A stretch of DNA of 22,500 nucleotides. It comes from Chrysomallon squamiferum (taxonomy: Eukaryota > Mollusca > Gastropoda > Neomphalida > Peltospiridae). The stretch covers positions 25,594,268-25,616,767 of the forward strand of contig CM022677.1 of the NCBI GenBank assembly GCA_012295275.1. The letters run 5' to 3'. Of the stretch, positions 16,848 through 22,500 are shown piece after piece; the stretch's first letter is position 1; every line of letters begins with the position of its first letter. Both the position numbers and the translations under genes were made by a program. Under the pieces are notes generated by a model. That model did no database searches, had not been told where the DNA came from, and saw only the letters and a program-made list of their open reading frames with translations.

Positions 16848-17423
16848 TAATGCCAGTCATAAGATATAAATGAGTTCATCACATTAACATATACAAATAA
16901 AAATCTATCATGCACTAAACTTCGCTTCAATTGCAATAAAAGTTATGAGAGAAATACCTCAGGCAGTTGTCGACTTCAGTATGTTACCCATAGCTTGTAT
17001 ATTAAAATTAGTATTATATGTACAATATATTACACCTAGTAACAGTTTGTTTTAAAATAGTTATTTAAGTGAAGGAAAATAAAGTGTCTTTTCAAAACGT
17101 TTAAAATAGTTATCTAAAAGGGTAAAAAAAAAAAAGAAGAAAAACATGTTTCTAAAAACTGTTAAAATAGTTACCAAATTAATCATTATTTTTAAAAATA
17201 AAAAAAAAAAAAAAAGATAAAAGTAAAAATAAAAATCACCTTTAATAAATTATTAAAAAAAATATTGAGAAAAAGGATGAGATTAAAGTGTTGTTTTTTT
17301 TTTTTTTTCAAATCCTGATAGTGTGAAATATGTATCTAATCATGAACAGATTTCAGTGAGTTAGATAACATGTTATCTATGTAAAAATACCCTCACCTGA
17401 TCATTGAAGTAGTTATTAAGAAG

Positions 17424-17425
<2 letters not shown>

Positions 17426-17461
<36 letters not shown>

Positions 17462-17505
17462 TATGAACTCATAGCCACATTTTTATTTTATTATTATTAT
17501 TATTA

Positions 17506-17545
<40 letters not shown>

Positions 17546-17648
17546 AATCTTTATTCATTATATTTTCCATATTATTATTATTATTATTTATTTATTTTTC
17601 ATTTTTTTTTTTTGTATTTCATTTCTTTTTTATTTTACTTGAGTTCAG

Positions 17649-17703
<55 letters not shown>

Positions 17704-17744
17704 TTGGGGTGTGTGTGTGTGTGTGTGTGTGTGTGTAGTCAGTC
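17426..17744 (+). repeat. Cluster of poly-T, (ATT)n, (TA)n and (GT)n tracts
   Basis: Poly-T of about 33 bases at 17426-17459, (ATT)n at 17489-17544, GT then TA at 17650-17699 and GT again at 17709-17736, with little unique sequence between them. Confidence 0.95.
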
Positions 17745-18228
17745 ATATATTTATATATATATATATCAAATTACGTTCTCTCTAATACTGGTTTTGTATA
17801 ACATCTACGTTACGAATGCACCACTCAACAATCATCATGCTATTTACACCTGTATTTGACACGTCACACCTGAACAGGTAGTTAAAGACCTGTAAGTAAT
17901 CAACCATCTTAAAACATTAGCACCTGAACTGACTTCATTAATCTTTGTCACTGACCTGTGTGTACAACACAACACTGAAAAATGTCACGGATTTGCAGTA
18001 AAAAAAACATGTTTGTACCTGAATTTGGTTGGTTTACTTGCTGACACACTTTGAAAATGTCACCAGCTTGTATTTGTAATGGTCGTCGTTGTTTCAGTGG
18101 TTGTAAACACTGATTAGATAAATGATTTTAGTTATCTCAGACCTCAGCCACTTACCCAAAGTTTTAGATTTTAATACACTGTGAAGCTTGTCTATTATTT
18201 ATTTATTTTATTTTTAATTTTATTTTCT

Positions 18229-18355
18229 TATTATTATTATTATTATTATTACTATTATTATTATTATTATTATTATGATTATCATTATTTATTATTATAA
18301 TTATTATTATTATTATAATTATCATTATTATTTTTATATTTATTATTGTTGTTGC

Positions 18356-18405
<50 letters not shown>
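18229..18405 (+). repeat. (ATT)n triplet tract
   Basis: Interrupted ATT repeat; the poly-Tyr plus-strand frame at 18275 is an artefact. Confidence 0.96.
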
Positions 18406-18408
<3 letters not shown>

Positions 18409-18490
18409 CTTTATCATTCTTTTCTGTTTTAAAAACAAATTTTTAATTTATTTTTTCTTTCACTGAAGTTAAAAAAAAAAAAAAATCTGC

Positions 18491-19325
18491 CTGTTAGAAG
18501 ACAGCAGATACACACAACCTGAAAATAACACCTGATAATTCATTTTCTAATACTCTCTACCTTTAATCAGTGTATTTATTTGTGTCTGAATCAAAAATCA
18601 ATAACTTCACATTGATCCTGTGACTGTGTGACTGTTAGAAAATATATTAAAACACCTGAAATTAATTTTGTAATAATCTCACCTGTATTAAGTCTTTTCT
18701 AGAGAGGCTTAAATCAGACACTGAGTATTTCACATTCGTTAAGTTACAACAGCATCTAAAGATTTCTAACTGTTAGAAGAAAACACACATGTATATTAAA
18801 ATATTTTCTGATAATGAATTTTCATAATTTTCTCACCTTTAAATCCATCTATTCTAGTGAAATTTACATCAACTTTCAATTTTAATTGTGTATTTCTGGG
18901 ACAATATTTAAAGTTTTCTACCTGTTAGAAGAAAACGTGTGGATTAAAATATTACCTGTAATTAATTTTGTGATATTCTCACCTTTAAATCAGCATATAC
19001 CATATAACAGAATAAAAAGTAATAACTTTACTTTGACACATAAAGGTCTGTGACAGTTAAAAACTAACAGGTATGTGTTAAAATACAACCTGCAATTAAT
19101 TTCCTAACCTTCTCACCTATAATCAATCAGTTCATGATAGTGTTTTCAGAATCAAAGTTAATAACTTTACATTAAATATAAAGATCTGTGACTGTTAAAA
19201 AAATAACAGGTATGTGTTAAAATATTACCTGCAATTAATTTCTTATCAGCCTCAACTGCAATCAGTGTATTTATGTCTGATAATTTCTGATTTATTATCT
19301 GATTCTGTAATTTGGTGATGTAACA
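18491..19325 (+). repeat. Degenerate ~140-bp tandem repeat, six copies
   Basis: The marker CTGTTAGAA (diverging to CAGTTAAAA) recurs at 18491, 18632, 18770, 18922, 19054 and 19192, so copies are 141, 138, 152, 132 and about 138 bp long. Shared blocks follow in the same order in most copies: TTAAAATATTACCTG, AATTAATTTC, TTCTCACCTTTAAATCA, AATAACTTTACATTGA and AAAGATCTGTGA. Copies 4 to 6 are most alike; 1 to 3 are more diverged. No open frame runs through it. Confidence 0.85.
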
Positions 19326-19888
19326 CACTGGTGGATCAATTAAACAGATCTGATATTTATATTACACCCACCTTTTCACATCCTTTTTCAAGAAAACATT
19401 TCCATAACCGATCATTGACTTTAAAACCACTTTCTGTAGACATAGATAAGAATAATTAAATAGAGATTACTCTTTTTTGTTTTGATTAAACCTTTAATCA
19501 CTGATAAAAAAAAGGTGAGAAAAAAATAAATAAGATAAACAAAAATGCAGTGTAGTGAAGTTTACAAAAATAAGATAAAATACAACATAATTAACAGAAT
19601 TAATGTAATGTAATGTAATACAGTACAGTATAATATAGTCTAGTTTAGTGTACTGTAGCATTGTATAGTGAAATGAAGTAAAAATAATAAAATGAAATGA
19701 AATAAAGTAAAATAAAAAGTAAAATAAAAATATTGTAATATATAATATAAAATAGAATAGTAAATAAACATTAAAATAAAAATAAAATAATAAATTAAAA
19801 TTAAAATAAAATAATAAAAATAAAAACCAGTAACTTTGTTAATTCATTTGAGATTCACCTTTTCACCATGATTGGTTTTATTTTCATT

Positions 19889-19960
19889 TCTATTTTTTAT
19901 TATTTATTTATTTATTGATTTATTTATTTATTTATTTATTTTTTATTTTTATTTTTTTTA
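19889..19960 (+). repeat. (TTTA)n tract
   Basis: Tetranucleotide TTTA/TTTAT repeat with minor interruptions. Confidence 0.93.
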
Positions 19961-20128
19961 AGTCTGTGATTTGAGCTTTTCTATCAATGTCCATCCATTA
20001 TATATTAGCATTTCTCTATTATCATTTGATTTCTCAAATACTTTTAGGTTTCTGTCCTCCCTTCACTCCTTTTTTTTTTTTATCATCAGTACACTATTCA
20101 TATCCATTCATTCTGTAAACAGTTTTAC

Positions 20129-20239
20129 TGTCAGACCAGTGTCAGTCATACTGTAGCATCTCTTGTACTACAGTGTTGTCAGAGCAACACATTGTGCCAG
20201 TGTCAGTCTTGTGTCAGATCAGTGTCATTCATGCTACAG
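20129..20239 (+). repeat. Imperfect direct repeat, two copies 83 bp apart
   Basis: TGTCAGACCAGTGTCAGTCA at 20129 and TGTCAGATCAGTGTCATTCA at 20212 match at most positions and continue into CTGTAG and CTACAG. Shorter GTGTCAGTC and GTCATACTG copies lie between and after them. Confidence 0.7.
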
Positions 20240-20465
20240 TATTTGTCATACTGCAGTGATTTCAGATACAGACATACTGTGTAATTTTTTATTTCCTGTG
20301 AACGCTGAGTAAAAGATGACAGTAATTTCGAATTAACTGTATTTATCACAAATTCCCATTAACCTCGAAGAGGCATTAATATCCATTGTTTGAAATGACA
20401 GGTCTATCTGGTCTATTACATAATGATTTCTTTCTTTCTTTCTTGATGAGCCATGTTTGATTATT

Positions 20466-20469
<4 letters not shown>

Positions 20470-20529
<60 letters not shown>
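20470..20529 (+). repeat. (GA)30 microsatellite
   Basis: Perfect GA repeat followed by imperfect purine-rich sequence to about 20636. The poly-Ser/Leu minus-strand frame is an artefact. Confidence 0.97.
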
Positions 20530-20534
<5 letters not shown>

Positions 20535-21786
20535 AGAGATACAGAGAGGAGGGAGGGAGAGACAGACAAGAGGGAAAGAGAGAAAGACGGATGAAGACAG
20601 AAAGATAGAATAGAGAGAGAGAGAAAAAGAAAGAGACTATAATCTAAATGAAAATGTTGATATTTGAATAGTTTATAAATCTGTGCATATCTGTTAGTCT
20701 CCTGAACAAGAAATTTCAACAAAAAAAAAACTTCACCTCATCTCACGACATGTTACTGAATACAAATTTCATCTCTCTTAGGTCAGATAGTGTGAGAATG
20801 CATCAAGTCCAGACAGACAGACACACAGGCAGGCAGACATAATTAATACATACTGAATGAAGTATTCTTTTCTGTTAGTTTGGAAATCATGTATAGTTCA
20901 TTGTATCAATAACGTTTTAATTTATTTTCTCATTATTTTCTTTCTTAACTAATCAATTAATGTTTTAATGAATTTTTCTTTTATTCTGTAGTATATAGTA
21001 TTATATATGTAAGTAAGTAAGTATCTGTGTGTGTGTGTTTGTGTTTACAGTGCATTTAATTCGAAGAATCATTTCTTAAAGATGTTTTTGAAAATGCACA
21101 TGCACACATGAACACACACAAAAAGTCCTGATATTTTATAATAGAAATTTTTGCATGCTTTCTCCATTTTGCTTTTTGTTCTGATTATCAACAGCTGTAG
21201 GGCTATATTTAATTTTATATTTATATTTATAGATAGACAGATATATATACACACACATAATGCATATGCACACATGCATACAGACCAACACACACAGAGA
21301 TGTATGTCTGTGTGTGTGTGTGTGTATGTGTGTGTTTATATATTTAGTTGAGTTCAAAATACCTAATGATTTTTATTTACAGTTAGAATGCTGCTTAGTT
21401 CTGTACACAAATATCACAGATAGTATTATTAAGTAGCTGTCTGTCCTTAAAGACTGAGAGTGATTCAGTGATTTCTTTAACTCCGACACTACACTGACAG
21501 TATACTGACAGTATGAACATGTCACTTACAGCAGTACCATTATGCAAATGGAAAAGAGATTTTTCTTTACATAGACTGATACATTTTCATCTTCAACTTT
21601 TTTCTTCTTTTTTTAAATTTTTTTTTTTTTTTAATAAAAGGGCAGCAGCAGCAGTTAATCAAAAGTAATTTAAAAAAATAAAGAAATTAATTAAAATAAA
21701 GTAAAAGAAAAAAAGAAAAGAAAAAAAAGAAAAGATTAAAAGAAGAATTCAGCTGAACTAGATGATTACGCTTGCTTCCCTTTCAG

Positions 21787-21973
21787 TCTACTTAAGTACT
21801 GCCCCAACCCTGGCGGAGGCGGGGCAGCCACACCCGACGACCCCCCGCACGGGTTAAAGGAGGGTCAGAAGCCAAAGACGGGTCCGTGCCGAGTTTGTGT
21901 GGATGCGTCGGGAGTCCCGGTCCTGGACACTGTGTGTCCTTTTCATGGGCGAAAAACATGCGGGTGTGTCCCT

Positions 21974-21977
<4 letters not shown>
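21787..21977 (+). other. GC-rich, cysteine-rich exon-like island, unassigned
   Basis: About 190 bp at roughly 60% GC stands out in AT-rich DNA as sharply as the known exons do. It follows a good 3' splice site (GCTTGCTTCCCTTTCAG, ends 21786). Entered in phase 2, the phase ACO1 exon 4 leaves, it reads S-L-L-K-Y-C-P-N-P-G and stays open. Later motifs are K-T-G-P-C-R-V-C-V-D and V-C-P-F-H-G-R-K-T-C-G-C. None of this resembles aconitase. No good donor or stop was found before the poly-T tract at 21978. It contains a palindrome, TACTTAAGTA, at about 21789-21798 and a hairpin, GGACAC-TGT-GTGTCC, near 21925-21939. It could be an exon of an unknown or nested gene, an alternative ACO1 end, or a fragment of a mobile element. 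I cannot decide. Confidence 0.35.
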
Positions 21978-22018
<41 letters not shown>

Positions 22019-22175
22019 TTTTATTCCATTTTTATTTTTATTTTTTTTTTTTCTTTCTTTTTTTTTTATTTTTTTTTTTTTTTTTTTTTTAATTTATTTT
22101 TTTTTTTTTTTTTTTTTTTTTATTATTTATTTAATTTTTTTTTTTTTATTTTTTTTTATTTTATTTATTTGGTGT
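21978..22175 (+). repeat. Very long, interrupted poly-T tract
   Basis: Nearly 200 bases of T with scattered A, C and single G, including an uninterrupted run of about 39 T right after the GC-rich island. Open frames of poly-Phe across it are artefacts. In orientation it is not a poly-A tail of a plus-strand retrocopy. Confidence 0.95.
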
Positions 22176-22500
22176 CTTGCTTTTGCTTATTTTTGGATAA
22201 TTTGGTTCTTAACCCATTTTTTGTTTGTTTTTCATTGTTATCATAACTCATGTCCTGTTGTTTCATAATTTATTTATGGGTCTAGTTTTTCATTTATTTA
22301 TTTATTTATTCATTTATTCATTTATTCATTTATTCATTCATTTTATTTTTTTTTTTTTTTTTTTTTTTTTTGTTCTTGGTGTCTTGTCTTATGGTATGTG
22401 GTTGTTATTACTGGTAGGGTAGTTGTAGTTGTAGTAGTATTAATAGTAGTAGTAGTAGTAGGCTAGTAGTAGTAACATTTCTGATTTCATATGTTTCATG
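22176..22500. other. T-rich and tetranucleotide-repeat DNA at the right edge, no gene seen
   Basis: Contains TTTA/TTCA repeats at about 22270-22343, poly-T at 22344-22371 and a TAG/GTA triplet tract at 22415-22475 running towards the edge. Confidence 0.8.

Larger units (their letters stand above)
16327..21786 (+). other. Presumed ACO1 intron 4 (or beyond), no recognised exon
   Basis: At least 5.4 kb follows the exon 4 donor with no segment recognisable as the next aconitase exon. It holds (CA)20 at 16806-16845, poly-T at 17426-17459, ATT at 17489-17544, GT/TA at 17650-17740, ATT at 18229-18405, a degenerate satellite at 18491-19325, TTTA at 19889-19960 and (GA)30 at 20470-20529. If ACO1 is intact its remaining exons lie to the right of this window. 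Confidence 0.65.

Noticed and set aside
21890-21915. P-C-R-V-C-V-D resembles the P-C-R-x-C-x-D-F-K start of ALR/GFER sulfhydryl oxidases
   Set aside because: The following F-K-x-W and the CxxC redox core are absent, and the next residues diverge completely. Seven residues are too few for a family call.
21792-21977. Minus-strand 61-codon open frame across the GC-rich island
   Set aside because: It starts at the edge of a poly-A (minus-strand) tract, has no recognisable motif and no clear splice sites, and the plus strand has a better acceptor. It is not excluded, only less supported.
21792-21983. tRNA-derived SINE
   Set aside because: No A-box or B-box promoter was found on either strand, and the adjoining homopolymer is T, not A, on the strand with the better splice signal.
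21886-22268. Plus-strand open frames with long poly-Phe
   Set aside because: They are created by the poly-T tract. Only the part before 21978 has complex sequence, and that is described separately.

Overview
This is animal nuclear DNA: about 75% or more A+T, saturated with simple repeats, carrying parts of two spliced, well-conserved genes that point away from each other. GT-AG introns, very long homopolymer, di-, tri- and tetranucleotide tracts, and small GC-rich exons in AT-rich surroundings suggest an invertebrate metazoan. A lophotrochozoan, perhaps a cephalopod-like mollusc, is my best guess, but that rests on repeat style and protein resemblance only.

Layout. (1) 1-3110: AT-rich, repeat-rich DNA with no gene seen, 3' of the first gene. 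(2) 3751-6426, minus strand: a complete coding region in three exons for a solute carrier 25 family protein, best match SLC25A44 (mitochondrial branched-chain amino acid carrier), 325 aa. Its 3' flank holds an 11-copy 20-bp minisatellite starting right at the stop codon, and its second coding intron is almost wholly triplet repeat. (3) 6427-10109: intergenic/upstream DNA. It contains a good candidate 5' noncoding exon for the carrier (donor at 9420) and a candidate promoter region for the second gene. (4) 10110 to the right edge, plus strand: the first four coding exons of cytosolic aconitase / iron regulatory protein 1 (ACO1/IRP1), giving about 139 N-terminal residues of a family of about 890. 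The rest of the gene is not recognised and probably lies beyond the window. Exon 2 carries a frameshift relative to the family reading frame. (5) 16327-22500: presumed intron of ACO1, with a hidden six-copy ~140-bp degenerate tandem repeat and a GC-rich, cysteine-rich, exon-like island at 21787-21977 that fits neither gene.

Both recognised genes act in central metabolism. The carrier imports branched-chain amino acids into mitochondria. ACO1 interconverts citrate and isocitrate in the cytosol, or binds iron-responsive elements in mRNA when it lacks its iron-sulfur cluster. Nothing in the sequence shows that they are co-regulated beyond the divergent arrangement, about 3.7 kb between start codons. 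No RNA gene, CRISPR array, transposase or reverse transcriptase was recognised. Most long open frames in the window are simple repeats that happen to lack stop codons.
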